The notes: generated from the sequence alone by a model not told the origin. A stretch of 57,700 nucleotides of DNA from Clostridium lacusfryxellense (GCF_018861735.1 NZ_JAHLEB010000031.1:1-57700), one strand, 5' to 3'; shown: positions 38,342 through 47,672, numbered from the stretch's first letter. A program made the numbers and translations.

Positions 38342-39292
38342 TTATATTCCTTCTCCTTCATTTAATCTTTTTACTATTTCATTAACAGTTAAAAGTAATA
38401 TCACATTAATTACAGAATTAAATAATCCTACTGCTGCTGAATAACCATAGTCTCCTAGTTGCATTCCTATTTTGTAAACGTAAGTAGGTAAAATTTCTGA
38501 AGAAGGAATATTCATGGATGTTTGCATCAAAAAAGCCTTTTCAAACCCAATACTCATAATATTTCCTGCTGCTAAAATAAATGTTATAACCATAATAGGT
38601 TTAATTGTTGGCAAATCCACATGTTTAATCACTTGTAATATATTTGCTCCATCTAAAACCGCAGCATCTATGAGATCTTGTCCAACATTTGAGAGTGCAG
38701 CAAGATACACTATTGATGACCATCCAGCACCTTGCCAAATACCACTTACAATGTAAATTGACCTAAAATAACGAGGCTCTGTCATAAATGAAATGTTCTC
38801 TCCACCCAAGAGATTTATTAAATGATTTATTGGGCCTATTGGAGATAGAAATATAAAAATCATACCTACAATAACTACAACTGAAATAAAATTTGGTGCG
38901 TATAAAATGAGTTGAACTTTTTTCTTTAATCCTGCGCTTTTAATTCGATGAATCATAAGTGCTAGGATAATTGGAATGGGAAACCCAAATATTAATCCAT
39001 AAATACTTAACTTTAGAGTATTCATTAACAATTGCCAGAAATCCGGTGTATTTAAAAATCTTTGGAAATTTTCTAGCCCAATCCATGGACTTCCCATAAT
39101 ACCCCTTAACCCATTAAAATCCTTAAAAGCTATTAAAGCACCATACATAGGTACATATTTAAAAATAATTGTAAGCACAAGTGCCGGAAGAATAAAAAGA
39201 TACAATTGATAATTTTCTTTCATATACCTTAGATTATTAACTGTTTTTAGGTTATTTACTGTTTTTACATTATTGAGTTTAATTAAAGACAT
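38342..39292 (-). CDS. ABC sugar permease (CUT1, LplB-like)
   Basis: The 316-residue protein has a longer N-terminus (YMKENYQLYLFILPALVLTI), six helices and the EAA loop GQDLIDAAVLDGANILQVIK. It is the first gene of the importer operon. The ATG at 39290-39292 follows AAGGGGGAG. A LacI-type operator lies about 200 bases upstream at 39494-39509, and a TATAAT without a clear -35 is at 39409-39414. Confidence 0.9.
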   Translation of the reverse strand: MSLIKLNNVKTVNNLKTVNNLRYMKENYQLYLFILPALVLTIIFKYVPMYGALIAFKDFNGLRGIMGSPWIGLENFQRFLNTPDFWQLLMNTLKLSIYGLIFGFPIPIILALMIHRIKSAGLKKKVQLILYAPNFISVVVIVGMIFIFLSPIGPINHLINLLGGENISFMTEPRYFRSIYIVSGIWQGAGWSSIVYLAALSNVGQDLIDAAVLDGANILQVIKHVDLPTIKPIMVITFILAAGNIMSIGFEKAFLMQTSMNIPSSEILPTYVYKIGMQLGDYGYSAAVGLFNSVINVILLLTVNEIVKRLNEGEGI

Positions 39293-39493
39293 CGAACTCC
39301 CCCTTAACACAAATTTTGATAAGCAATAACTAAATTACAGGTCCATATTATTACTTGATATTTTCACCTCACCTTTTTATTTGTATTTTGAGTACTTTTT
39401 CATAAAATATTATACCCATTTTAACTTTATGAAATTAGACTATATCTATTAAATTAAATAGGTTAATACCCATTAGGAATATTTAAAGAATAT

Positions 39494-39509
39494 GAGAATA
39501 CGTATTCAC
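39494..39509. promoter_or_regulatory. LacI-family operator upstream of the importer operon
   Basis: GAGAATACGTATTCAC differs by one base from the perfect palindrome at 40607-40622, and its 12-bp core GAATACGTATTC is perfect. It lies in the 297-base gap between the regulator and the first permease gene, so it probably controls the transporter. Confidence 0.75.
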
Positions 39510-39589
39510 AAACATCATAATAATAAGTCGTTTTATTATATACCTACTACTTATTATTTATATTGAATTTAATACTCTTTTTTGCATAT

Positions 39590-40585
39590 TTAATACATTG
39601 TTGACTTTACACTTGATTCTCTAACCACAATCCTTGGTTCTAATACTACATGTTTTTGATCCATATTATTATTTTTACATATTTTATCAACTAATATTTC
39701 TATAGCTTGCCTACCAATTTCTTCAATAGGTTGTGCAACGCTGCTAATAGTTGGGCTGGTTTCTTTGCTTATAAAAGTATTATCAAAACCCACCAACCCT
39801 ACATTTTCAGGAACCTTTACTTTCATTTCCTTTAGAAGATGTAATACTTTTAATGCTTCTATATCATTAAATGCAAATATTCCAATTCTCTCGGATTTAT
39901 AATTGTTACTTATAAATTCTTTTAAATTAGCTGTAGGTGAATCGTATTTTTCCTCATTAGTGAAAAAAAGATTTGTATTAATATTAAAGCCAGAATCTAT
40001 TATTTCTTGTTTAAATCCTTTAGCCTTTTCATCATGTTCAACACCATCAAAAACAAATTTAGAATATCCCATATTTATTAAATGTTTAGCTACCTCTACT
40101 CCAGATATATAATGAGAAATAGAAATGCAACTAAATTCAGGTACATCTTGAGTAATTACAACAATAGGTATTTCACTATTTTTTAAGCTTCTAAAATATT
40201 TACCTCTAACATCGCTTGGAACTATTAATATTCCATCCACTTTATAACTTTTTAATATACTTATATAATTTTTTTCTTTTTCAGCATTCCAACCTGTATT
40301 GCATAAAATAATACTATATCCATATTTCGAAGCCTCTGCTTCAACCGCCTTAATTATATCTGAAAAAAATGGATTTGATATATCAGTAATTATAACTCCT
40401 ATAAGTAAAGTTTTATTGCCAACTAAACTTTGAGCAATAACGTTTGGATGATAATCAAGTATTCTGACACACTCCATCACCTTCATCTTTATTTCAGGAG
40501 CTACTGAAGAACTACCATTTATTACTCTTGAAACTGTAGATTGAGATACGCCTACTTTTTCAGCTATGTCCTTCATTGTAATCAA
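39590..40585 (-). CDS. LacI-family repressor of the fructoside locus
   Basis: The 331-residue regulator has an N-terminal helix-turn-helix ITMKDIAEKVGVSQSTVSRV and a periplasmic-binding-protein-like effector domain (LLIGVIITDISNPFFSDIIK and later VGLVGFDNTFISKETSPTIS). The TTG at 40583-40585, seven bases after AGGAGGGGG, is chosen over an ATG nine bases on, because family members start exactly there. It should bind the ATACGTAT-centred operators before itself and before the importer, released by a sugar or sugar phosphate. Confidence 0.9.
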   Translation of the reverse strand: MITMKDIAEKVGVSQSTVSRVINGSSSVAPEIKMKVMECVRILDYHPNVIAQSLVGNKTLLIGVIITDISNPFFSDIIKAVEAEASKYGYSIILCNTGWNAEKEKNYISILKSYKVDGILIVPSDVRGKYFRSLKNSEIPIVVITQDVPEFSCISISHYISGVEVAKHLINMGYSKFVFDGVEHDEKAKGFKQEIIDSGFNINTNLFFTNEEKYDSPTANLKEFISNNYKSERIGIFAFNDIEALKVLHLLKEMKVKVPENVGLVGFDNTFISKETSPTISSVAQPIEEIGRQAIEILVDKICKNNNMDQKHVVLEPRIVVRESSVKSTMY

Positions 40586-40606
40586 TTTTAATCCCCCTCC
40601 TAACTC

Positions 40607-40622
40607 GTGAATACGTATTCAC
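40607..40622. promoter_or_regulatory. LacI-family operator (autoregulation)
   Basis: GTGAATACGTATTCAC is a perfect 16-bp palindrome with the central CG typical of LacI-family operators. It lies 22 bases before the TTG and just downstream of the predicted transcription start, where bound repressor would block transcription. Confidence 0.85.
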
Positions 40623-40635
40623 ACTTTCTCGTTTA

Positions 40636-40664
40636 ATCTTAGCACCTACTAATTACATTGTCAA
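40636..40664 (-). promoter_or_regulatory. Sigma-A promoter of the LacI-family gene
   Basis: On the minus strand TTGACA (40659-40664), 17 bases, then TAAGAT (40636-40641). Spacing and sequence are close to consensus, and the operator lies immediately downstream. Confidence 0.8.
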
Positions 40665-40750
40665 TAGATTAATTGTATAAATTTATAATTAATTTTTCGT
40701 GTTTTAGTTTATCTAAGATCGGGCCCAACACAATATATCTAATAACAAAA

Positions 40751-40780
40751 GTTAAAGAGGTGCTTCTGCACCTCTTTAAC
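40751..40780. terminator. Terminator after endonuclease IV gene
   Basis: A 13-bp perfect stem GTTAAAGAGGTGC (40751-40763 with 40768-40780) with a TTCT loop and T-rich flanks on both strands, about 54 bases past the stop at 40834. Confidence 0.85.
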
Positions 40781-40833
40781 TCTTTTCCATATATATAATT
40801 CATTTGATGTAGTTAACCCAAAACTCCAGCATA

Positions 40834-41700
40834 TTATTCCACATAAACATCCCGCAATATCTTAATTTCCTTTGCATGCCCTTCCAGCTCATTTGGGGTT
40901 TCTAAATAAAATGGTAAGTGCCGCAGTTTAGGATGATTAATAATTTTAGTGATTACCTCGAGTCCAATAGAACCCTCACCTATAGTTTCATGGCGATCTT
41001 TATGACTTGCAAATGGATTTTTGCTATCATTTAAGTGAATAGCATATAACTTATCAAGCCCAATAATTCTATCAAACTCATCTATTACTCCATCTAAATC
41101 ATTAACAATATCATAACCAGCATCATATATGTGACAGGTATCAACGCATACACCCATTTTACCCTTGAGTTTTACGCCATCTAGGATTTGTTTTAATTCT
41201 TCAAAAGTCCTACCTACTTCCGTTCCTTTACCTGACATTGTTTCAAGAAGTACTGTGGTAGTTTGTTCTGGTTTTAGTATAGAATTTAACATATTTATAA
41301 TGTATTCTATTCCCACCTCAACGCCTTGTTTTACATGGCTACCTGGATGGAAGTTATAAAAACTATTAGGGAAAAATTCCATTCTATGTAAATCATCTTC
41401 CATTATCATCACTGCAAATTCTCTTGTTTTCGCTTCAGCTGAACAAGCATTTAATGTATATGGGGCATGTGCTAGAATTGTAGCGAATTTATTTTCTTTT
41501 AATATTTGGAGTAGTTGCGCAACATCCTCTGGATCAATTTCCTTTGCTTTACTTCCTCTAGGATTACGAGTAAAAAACTGAAATGTATTAGCGCCTATAC
41601 TAAGGGCATCCTCTCCCATAGCTTTATATCCTTTTGATACTGATAAATGACAACCTATCTTTAGGTTGCTAGGTGTCTTAACCCCTATGTTATCTAACAT
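40834..41700 (-). CDS. nfo: Deoxyribonuclease IV (endonuclease IV, AP endonuclease)
   Basis: This enzyme cleaves DNA at abasic sites in base excision repair. The 288-residue TIM barrel binds three zinc ions. Visible ligand segments include [78 protein letters not shown] and FYLETPNE. The length is normal for the family. GGAGG precedes the ATG and a strong terminator follows at 40751. Confidence 0.95.
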   Translation of the reverse strand: MLDNIGVKTPSNLKIGCHLSVSKGYKAMGEDALSIGANTFQFFTRNPRGSKAKEIDPEDVAQLLQILKENKFATILAHAPYTLNACSAEAKTREFAVMIMEDDLHRMEFFPNSFYNFHPGSHVKQGVEVGIEYIINMLNSILKPEQTTTVLLETMSGKGTEVGRTFEELKQILDGVKLKGKMGVCVDTCHIYDAGYDIVNDLDGVIDEFDRIIGLDKLYAIHLNDSKNPFASHKDRHETIGEGSIGLEVITKIINHPKLRHLPFYLETPNELEGHAKEIKILRDVYVE

Positions 41701-41739
41701 TTAATCTACCTCCATTGAGTCTACCAACCCATTTTATCT

Positions 41740-41937
41740 TTAAGTTAATTTCCATAATGTCATTATATTTTCTGACAAATCGTAGAAATTTGTCAGCATT
41801 TTTATTAGTATCTTTATATCATACTCTCCATTAACATCATTAACAATAATTTTACCTATTACTCTTATATATTCTTTCCTTTTATATTTCTTTTTAACCT
41901 CTCTATTTTTAATTACTACCTTTTGTGTAAAATTGTT
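41740..41937 (-). other. Protein-like frame without a start codon
   Basis: A stop-free minus-strand frame of about 65 codons (VVIKNREVKKKYKRKEYIRV, IGKIIVNDVNGEYDIKILIK, MLTNFYDLSENIMTLWKLT) ends at TAA 41740-41742. Its composition is like the neighbouring genes, but the only ATG is near the end. It may be a remnant or start at a rare codon. An internal hairpin CTGACAAAT/ATTTGTCAG lies at about 41773-41797. Confidence 0.25.
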
Positions 41938-41954
41938 TCAATTTAATAATCACC

Positions 41955-42524
41955 TTATTTAGCTAAACCAATAGCCTTACCTTCTCCTCTACCTAATTTA
42001 TCCCATATGTAATTATGTTGTGCAACGCCATTTGAGAAGTCATTCTTTTTCCAACTGTTTAAATATGTTGTTAATGTATTCTTGTCAGCATAATTATTAA
42101 CTTTTACAATTTTTAAGAGTTCGTCGCAATCCGCAGGAGTTATGTCTTGCACACCATATTTAAGTCCATCCTCTGCTACTATTTTAGAATTAATCATTTC
42201 ATGCATTTTAATATAAACTCGCTGCTCCTCAACCTCTTGCGCTTTCAAATCAGCCTCTTCTTTAACCTTAGCCTCTTGCTTAACCCTAGCATCTTCTTCT
42301 GCTTTGGCATCGGCTATTGCCTTTGCTTCAGCTATTGCTTTTGCATCAGCTACTCTTTTATCCTCTGCTCTCTTATCATCAGCCTTTTGTTTATTAATTT
42401 GTATAACCTGTAGTGCATTTTCTTTCTTAATTTTATTTACAATAGTAAAATAGGCAACCCCACCGACTATTGCACATATTAAAACTATTGGTATTATTAC
42501 AGTTTTTAGTCTTAATCTCCTCAT
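41955..42524 (-). CDS. Membrane-anchored coiled-coil protein (DUF6241-like C-terminus)
   Basis: The 189-residue protein has one N-terminal membrane helix (about 8-27). An Ala/Lys/Glu/Asp-rich coiled-coil stalk (about 40-105, with repeats such as AKAIAEAKAIADAKAEEDAR) follows. A C-terminal globular part of 80 residues has MHEMINSKIVAEDGLKYGVQ and TYLNSWKKNDFSNGVAQHNY. I recall the last part as DUF6241; its function is unknown. It would display a small domain on the outer membrane face. AGGAGG precedes the ATG. Confidence 0.65.
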   Translation of the reverse strand: MRRLRLKTVIIPIVLICAIVGGVAYFTIVNKIKKENALQVIQINKQKADDKRAEDKRVADAKAIAEAKAIADAKAEEDARVKQEAKVKEEADLKAQEVEEQRVYIKMHEMINSKIVAEDGLKYGVQDITPADCDELLKIVKVNNYADKNTLTTYLNSWKKNDFSNGVAQHNYIWDKLGRGEGKAIGLAK

Positions 42525-42637
42525 TTATATATCCTCCTAAAGTTTATAATTTATTGTAACTTGTCCTATTTACTACATTATATACTAATTTTACATAGTT
42601 TCAAAATTACACATTATTTTTATTGATTTTTGAGCAC

Positions 42638-42670
42638 AAAAAAAGCAACCTATATTAAGATTGCTTTTTT
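42638..42670 (-). terminator. Terminator after the Xaa-Pro peptidase gene
   Basis: AAAAAAGCAA (42639-42648) pairs with TTGCTTTTTT (42661-42670), leaving a 12-base loop and T tracts. It lies 38 bases past the stop at 42708. Confidence 0.7.
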
Positions 42671-42707
42671 GTTTTTCTAAATAAGGGGCGCTTTTAATTT
42701 TTTTATA

Positions 42708-43784
42708 CTATTCTACAATAATTAAATCTTTTGTATAATGGTTTAAGACCTCACAACCATCCTGCGTAACTATTACTAAATCTTCAATACGAACTCCTAC
42801 GTCACCTGGAAGGTAAATTCCTGGTTCTATAGAAAAAATTTGTCCTACCTGAACCTTATCAGTATTAGCTGAAGAAACATCCCCAAAATCATGAACTTCT
42901 ATTCCTATTGAATGTCCTAATCTATGAGTGAAATATTTACCATAACCTTTCTCTGTAATATAATCCCTAGCTGCAGCATCGATATCACAAAATCTAACTC
43001 CCGCTTTAACTTTCTCAATTCCTCTTTTGTTTGCTTCTTTTACAATTTCATAAACTTCTCTACTGTGATCTGATACACTTTTGTAAAAAACAGTCCTAGT
43101 CATATCCGAGCAATATGAATCTTTTTTGCATCCAATATCAATAACTATGCTGTCCCCTTCTTTAACTATTGAGTTATCCATTTCATGATGAGGGTCAGCA
43201 GCATTTGCACCATAACCTATGATTGGATCAAATGAATGTCCCTCTGCGCCTATTTTCTCCCATATATCACCTAATAACTTTCCCATTTTCTTTTCAGAAT
43301 GTTTTTTAGGAATAAGTTTTATCATTTTATCCACTGCAGTGTCATTTAGTGCTGAAGCTATTCTCATTAGTTCTTTTTCATCTTCATCCTTGCACATTCT
43401 TACTCTGTCAAGAATTTCAGATCCATTAACAAAAGAACTTCCACCTTTAAGCTTCATTAATTTTATTAAGAAATGAGCTGGCCAGTTCTTATCTATCCCC
43501 ATTGCCTTATCTTTATCTATGTTTTTTGCAAGGATTTCCACTGGACTCTGAGTATCGTTATACCATATTTTTTCTACCCCTAAATCTTCACTTATAGGAA
43601 ACAACTCATTAATAACTAATTTGTTATGTCCATCTAAATTAATATATAGTACAAGCATTCTCTCCCCAGATAAAATCCATTTTCCTGTAAGATAGAATAT
43701 AGCAGCGCTATCAGAAACAATCATTTGGGGTATTTTCTTCTCTTCCATGATCTTTAGAACTTTGTTAAGTCTTTTCTGTAACAT
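42708..43784 (-). CDS. M24 family Xaa-Pro aminopeptidase/dipeptidase
   Basis: The 358-residue protein has a creatinase-like N-terminal domain and a C-terminal pita-bread domain. The two-metal site is visible as SIVIDIGCKKDSYCSDMTRT (two Asp), HRLGHSIGIEVHDFG (His), FSIEPGIYLP (Glu) and GVRIEDLVIV (Glu). It removes N-terminal residues before proline or splits X-Pro dipeptides. GGAGGGG precedes the ATG. It is a monocistronic gene. Confidence 0.9.
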   Translation of the reverse strand: MLQKRLNKVLKIMEEKKIPQMIVSDSAAIFYLTGKWILSGERMLVLYINLDGHNKLVINELFPISEDLGVEKIWYNDTQSPVEILAKNIDKDKAMGIDKNWPAHFLIKLMKLKGGSSFVNGSEILDRVRMCKDEDEKELMRIASALNDTAVDKMIKLIPKKHSEKKMGKLLGDIWEKIGAEGHSFDPIIGYGANAADPHHEMDNSIVKEGDSIVIDIGCKKDSYCSDMTRTVFYKSVSDHSREVYEIVKEANKRGIEKVKAGVRFCDIDAAARDYITEKGYGKYFTHRLGHSIGIEVHDFGDVSSANTDKVQVGQIFSIEPGIYLPGDVGVRIEDLVIVTQDGCEVLNHYTKDLIIVE

Positions 43785-43934
43785 TAAAAATCCCCTCCAA
43801 AAATATTATAATTATTTAATACAACGATAATATAAATAGATATATTATCTTATTTTCTCCTTCAATCTACCATAAAAATTTAACAATGTACACTATTTTA
43901 AGATATTATAATGATTTTCTTCCCAAAATAAAAA

Positions 43935-43949
43935 AAGGCCAAAAGCCTT
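43935..43949 (-). terminator. Short terminator after the DUF6465-like gene
   Basis: AAGGC (43935-43939) pairs with GCCTT (43945-43949), followed by seven T on the minus strand. It lies 24 bases past the stop at 43973. Confidence 0.65.
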
Positions 43950-43972
43950 CTTAATTAATTTGAAGTATCGTG

Positions 43973-44380
43973 CTAAGATAATTTAATATCTACTTTAATA
44001 TCTCCATTTACCAAGCAATAAGCTGTATCTTCATCAACATTAAAGTATACATCTAATGTTTTTAGCTCTGAACTCTTATGATCTTTTATCCATTCTTCAT
44101 ACACTTTTTCGAGTAACGTTGCTTTGGAAACCTCTTTTCCCTGATATTGGACATAAAAGCCAACATTAACTTTCTTAGCTATTGTTTTTTTAGTTATTGT
44201 TTTTTTTGCAGCAGTTGCCACCTTTACAGTTTTTGTTTTAACACTTTTAGCAATGTCCTTTACCACATTAAGAGTTTTTTCAACATTTTCTTTTGTAGCG
44301 TCAGATACCATTGTTATTGCCTGTTCTGCATCCTCACTCTTTACTTCTTTATCAGAATTTATGATATTATCCTTTTCCAT
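43973..44380 (-). CDS. Lys/Ala-rich small protein (DUF6465-like)
   Basis: The 135-residue protein has an N-terminal half rich in Lys, Ala, Val and Thr (VKTKTVKVATAAKKTITKKT, a histone-H1-like tail). Its C-terminal domain of about 65 residues reads VGFYVQYQGKEVSKATLLEK and LKTLDVYFNVDEDTAYCLVN followed by GDIKVDIKLS. I recall this domain as DUF6465 of clostridia; function unknown. The basic tail suggests contact with nucleic acid, which is inference. Confidence 0.65.
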   Translation of the reverse strand: MEKDNIINSDKEVKSEDAEQAITMVSDATKENVEKTLNVVKDIAKSVKTKTVKVATAAKKTITKKTIAKKVNVGFYVQYQGKEVSKATLLEKVYEEWIKDHKSSELKTLDVYFNVDEDTAYCLVNGDIKVDIKLS

Positions 44381-44633
44381 ATCATTTTCCCCCCGTTTAT
44401 AAATTTTTTCATGTTTCCTAATTATATTATATTTTTTTTACAAAATCCATTTTTATAAAACTTTATTTAAATAATCAGGTTATTACATAAGTATTAACTA
44501 AAACTTCATATTAGTTTTTTATTATGTATAATATTATACCACAAAACACAATAAATTACTATATTTGTTATTAAATACATAATTATGCTTTATTACTGAT
44601 ATAGATTTATTCTTTTCCGTTAATTATTCATAA

Positions 44634-44669
44634 AAAAAATAAGAATACCAATCGGCATCCTTATTTTTC
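44634..44669 (-). terminator. Terminator overlapping the YvrJ stop
   Basis: On the minus strand AATAAGGATGCC pairs imperfectly with GGTATTCTTATT around a GATT loop and is followed by T tracts. The stem begins in the last codons of the YvrJ-family gene. Confidence 0.6.
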
Positions 44670-44822
44670 ATATTTTCCTATAACAGTGGATATAACTGTA
44701 GTTAAAAACGAAATTGATTTATTGAGATCCTCAATTTTCTTTTCAAATTTAACTAGCAGATATATGCTCACACCTATAGGGAAGCCAACTGTACTAACCA
44801 GTTTAACAAGTGCATCATACAT
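44661..44822 (-). CDS. YvrJ family protein, 53 aa
   Basis: The small gene has GGGAGGTGG before its ATG at 44820-44822. The peptide starts MYDALVKLVSTVGFPIGVSI, then YLLVKFEKKIEDLNKSISFL. This is the YvrJ pattern: one short membrane helix with VGFPI, then a helix ending in KIEDLNKSI. In Bacillus such genes often occur beside prophage or sigma-factor operons; function is unknown. It lies 50 bases past copA and may be read from the copper operon. Confidence 0.75.
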   Translation of the reverse strand: MYDALVKLVSTVGFPIGVSIYLLVKFEKKIEDLNKSISFLTTVISTVIGKYEK

Positions 44823-44871
44823 ATTGCACCACCTCCCTCACCATTACAAATAATATATATGCTTAATCAAA

Positions 44872-47328
44872 TTATTTAACAGGTTTAAATCCCTTTAATC
44901 TTAATGCATTTAATAATACTGATACTGAACTAAAACTCATAGCGGTAGCCGCAATTATTGGGCTAAGTAATGGTCCATTAAATACATATAAAATTCCCAT
45001 AGCAACTGGGATACCTAATGTATTATATCCAAAGGCCCAGAATAGATTTTGCTTAATATTTGTTATTGTCTTCTTACTTAACTCTATTGCAGTTGCAACG
45101 TCCCTTAAATCACTTCTCATAAGAACTATGTCTGCTGATTCAATTGCAACATCTGTACCAGAACCTATAGCTATGCCTATATCTGCCTGTGCTAGTGCTG
45201 GGGCATCGTTTATACCATCACCTACCATAGCGACCTTCTTGCCTGCAGCTTGAAGTTTTTTAACTTCATTTGCTTTATCCTCAGGAAGAACTTCTGCAAG
45301 AATCTTGTCTATTCCTACTTGCGCAGCTATAGCTTTTGCAGTTATCTTATTATCCCCAGTTATCATCGCTACTTCAATACCCATTTCATGAAGTTTTTCA
45401 ATAGCTTTTTTACTACTTTCTTTTACAGTATCAGCAACAGCTATAATTCCTGCTATTTTAGCATCTATAGCTATATACATTGGAGTTTTCCCTTGCCTAG
45501 CTAAATCATTTGAAGTTTCTTCTAAATTTTCTAAAGATATATCTCTTTCTGTCATAAGTTTTCTGTTACCAAGTAAAACATTTTTACCATCGATTTTAAC
45601 TTCAATTCCATGCCCTGGTATTGCTTTAAAAAAGTCAGGTGTCTTTAATTCTATTTCCTTTTCACTAGCATCTATTACTATCGCTTCGCCTAGAGGATGT
45701 TCAGATCCCTTTTCTGCTGAAGCTGCTAATTGAAGCAAATATTCCTCACTTACACTGTTTGTAACAATAATGTCCGTAACTTTTGGTTTGCCTTCTGTTA
45801 TAGTTCCCGTTTTATCAAACACTATTGTTTTAATTTTATGAGCAGTTTCTAATGCAACTCCACTCTTTATTAGAACACCATATTCTGCGCCTTTTCCAGT
45901 ACCCACCATTATTGCCGTTGGAGTTGCAAGGCCTAATGCACAAGGACAAGCAATTACGAGAACTGATATAAATATAGTTAGAGCAAAAATTGCTGTTTCT
46001 CCTGACATATACCAACTTATGCTAGATATAAGTGCAAGCCCCATAACTACTGGAACAAAATATCCTGAGATTATGTCAGCCATTTTTGCAATTGGAGCTT
46101 TAGATCCTTGAGCATCTTCTACAAGTTTTATAATTTGAGCCAAGGCTGTATCTTTTCCAACTCTTGTTGCTTTGTATTTAATTGATCCATTTTTATTAAT
46201 GCTAGCTCCTATGATTTTATCACCAATAGTTTTTTCGACTGGCATACTCTCACCCGTTATCATAGCTTCATCTACAGCTGTAATTCCTTCAACTACTTCT
46301 CCGTCTACAGGCATTTTTTCTCCAGGCCTTACTACAATTACGTCACCTACTTCAACTTCCTCTATAGGCATTTCTACTTCTTTTCCGTCCCTTATGATAA
46401 TAGCTGTTTTAGGAGCAAGTCCCATAAGCTTCTTTATAGCCTCTGATGTCTTTCCTTTTGTGACTGACTCTAAATATTTACCTAATGTAATAAGAGTTAT
46501 TATAACTGCTGCTGACTCGAAGTATAAGTCATATGCATAATCCACATCTCCACCAAAAATCTGCACTATAGCGAATATACCATACAAAAATGCTGCTGAG
46601 GTACCCATCGCAATTAATGTATCCATATTCGGGCTTCGGCGAACTAACGACTTAAACCCCACCCTAAAGAATCTATTACCTGCAATCATAACTGGCACTA
46701 CTAAAATCAATTGCATTATTGCAAAAAACTTAGGACTACTCATAGGATCTATAAAACTTGGAAGATGGTAGCCAAATTTTTCTGCTACCATATGTCCCAT
46801 AGATATAATTAATAGTGGAATTGTGAACGTTACAGAAATAATAAATTTCTTCCACAATAGTTTTATTTCTTTTTCTTTCCTATCTTTATCAACATCCACA
46901 GTAGTTTCACCCATCACAATTTTATATCCAGCTTTTTCTACTGCTTTTTTTATATCTGATATTCTAACCTTTGATGGTTCATATGATATAGTTAGTTTTT
47001 CAGTTGCATAATTTACATTTGACTCAATTACTCCATCTAGCTTTTTAGTAACTCTTTCTATTGCTTTAGAACAAGCAGAGCAAGACATACCTTCAATTTT
47101 AAAAGTCTTGTTCGTTGATTCAACTATTGCTTTATATCCTGCTTTTTCTACAGCTACTTGTATATCTGGCAAAGTAATTTTTGCTTCATCATAGTTTATA
47201 GTAAGCTTTTCTGTAGCAAAATTTACGCTTGACTCAATTACTCCATCCAATTTTTTAGTAACCCTTTCTACCGCTTTAGAACAAGCAGTACAAGTCATGC
47301 CCTCTATTTTTAATGACTTTGTTGTCAT
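44872..47328 (-). CDS. copA: Copper-exporting P-type ATPase
   Basis: It expels Cu(I) using ATP. The 818-residue P1B-type ATPase has two N-terminal heavy-metal domains (GMTCTAC, C13 and C16; and GMSCSAC near residue 80) and eight membrane helices. The CPC transport motif is in LVIACPCALGLATPTAIMVG and the phosphorylated Asp is in FDKTGTITEG. It also has the HP motif SEHPLGEAI and the hinge VAMVGDGINDAPALAQADIG. CsoR is encoded 30 bases upstream in the same operon, so expression rises when copper releases CsoR. No separate CopZ chaperone gene is present. Confidence 0.95.
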   Translation of the reverse strand: MTTKSLKIEGMTCTACSKAVERVTKKLDGVIESSVNFATEKLTINYDEAKITLPDIQVAVEKAGYKAIVESTNKTFKIEGMSCSACSKAIERVTKKLDGVIESNVNYATEKLTISYEPSKVRISDIKKAVEKAGYKIVMGETTVDVDKDRKEKEIKLLWKKFIISVTFTIPLLIISMGHMVAEKFGYHLPSFIDPMSSPKFFAIMQLILVVPVMIAGNRFFRVGFKSLVRRSPNMDTLIAMGTSAAFLYGIFAIVQIFGGDVDYAYDLYFESAAVIITLITLGKYLESVTKGKTSEAIKKLMGLAPKTAIIIRDGKEVEMPIEEVEVGDVIVVRPGEKMPVDGEVVEGITAVDEAMITGESMPVEKTIGDKIIGASINKNGSIKYKATRVGKDTALAQIIKLVEDAQGSKAPIAKMADIISGYFVPVVMGLALISSISWYMSGETAIFALTIFISVLVIACPCALGLATPTAIMVGTGKGAEYGVLIKSGVALETAHKIKTIVFDKTGTITEGKPKVTDIIVTNSVSEEYLLQLAASAEKGSEHPLGEAIVIDASEKEIELKTPDFFKAIPGHGIEVKIDGKNVLLGNRKLMTERDISLENLEETSNDLARQGKTPMYIAIDAKIAGIIAVADTVKESSKKAIEKLHEMGIEVAMITGDNKITAKAIAAQVGIDKILAEVLPEDKANEVKKLQAAGKKVAMVGDGINDAPALAQADIGIAIGSGTDVAIESADIVLMRSDLRDVATAIELSKKTITNIKQNLFWAFGYNTLGIPVAMGILYVFNGPLLSPIIAATAMSFSSVSVLLNALRLKGFKPVK

Positions 47329-47358
47329 AATTTCCCCTCCTATAATTCGATATTAAAT

Positions 47359-47625
47359 TTATTTATCCATTATCTTAGATAAAATATCTATAATCTCATC
47401 TATTTTTTCCTCTCCATTATCGTTCTTTATAGCATCCTTAACACAGTGGTGCATATGTTGTTTTAAGATTAACATGTTCGCTTTTTTTAATAGTGCCTGG
47501 GCTGCTATTATTTGGTTAGATATATCAACACAATACCTTTCGTCTTCCATCATTTTTATAATTCCCTCAATTTGTCCTTTAGAGGTTTTTAATGCTTGTA
47601 AGGCTTTAACCTTTTCTACATTCAT
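47359..47625 (-). CDS. csoR: Copper-sensing repressor CsoR
   Basis: An 88-residue all-helical metal-sensing repressor. The Cu(I) ligands are C32 (ERYCVDI), H57 and C61 (QHMHHCV), with exactly the C-x24-H-x3-C spacing of characterised CsoR proteins. This argues for copper rather than formaldehyde (FrmR) or nickel (RcnR). It is the first gene of the operon with copA and should bind the G/C tract at 47643-47660 in its own leader. GGGAG precedes the ATG. Confidence 0.9.
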   Translation of the reverse strand: MNVEKVKALQALKTSKGQIEGIIKMMEDERYCVDISNQIIAAQALLKKANMLILKQHMHHCVKDAIKNDNGEEKIDEIIDILSKIMDK

Positions 47626-47642
47626 ATAATCGTCTCCCTATT

Positions 47643-47660
47643 ACCCCCCAAGGGGGGGGT
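47643..47660. promoter_or_regulatory. CsoR operator
   Basis: ACCCCCCAAGGGGGGGGT is a near-palindromic run of C and G in otherwise AT-rich DNA, of the kind bound by CsoR (ACCCC...GGGGT). It sits between the -10 element and the csoR ATG, where bound protein would block transcription. Confidence 0.75.
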
Positions 47661-47672
47661 GTCCTATAATTA

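Noticed and set aside
41773-41797. CTGACAAAT/ATTTGTCAG hairpin as terminator of the DUF6241-like gene
   Set aside because: It lies about 160 bases beyond that gene without a T tract and inside a protein-like frame.
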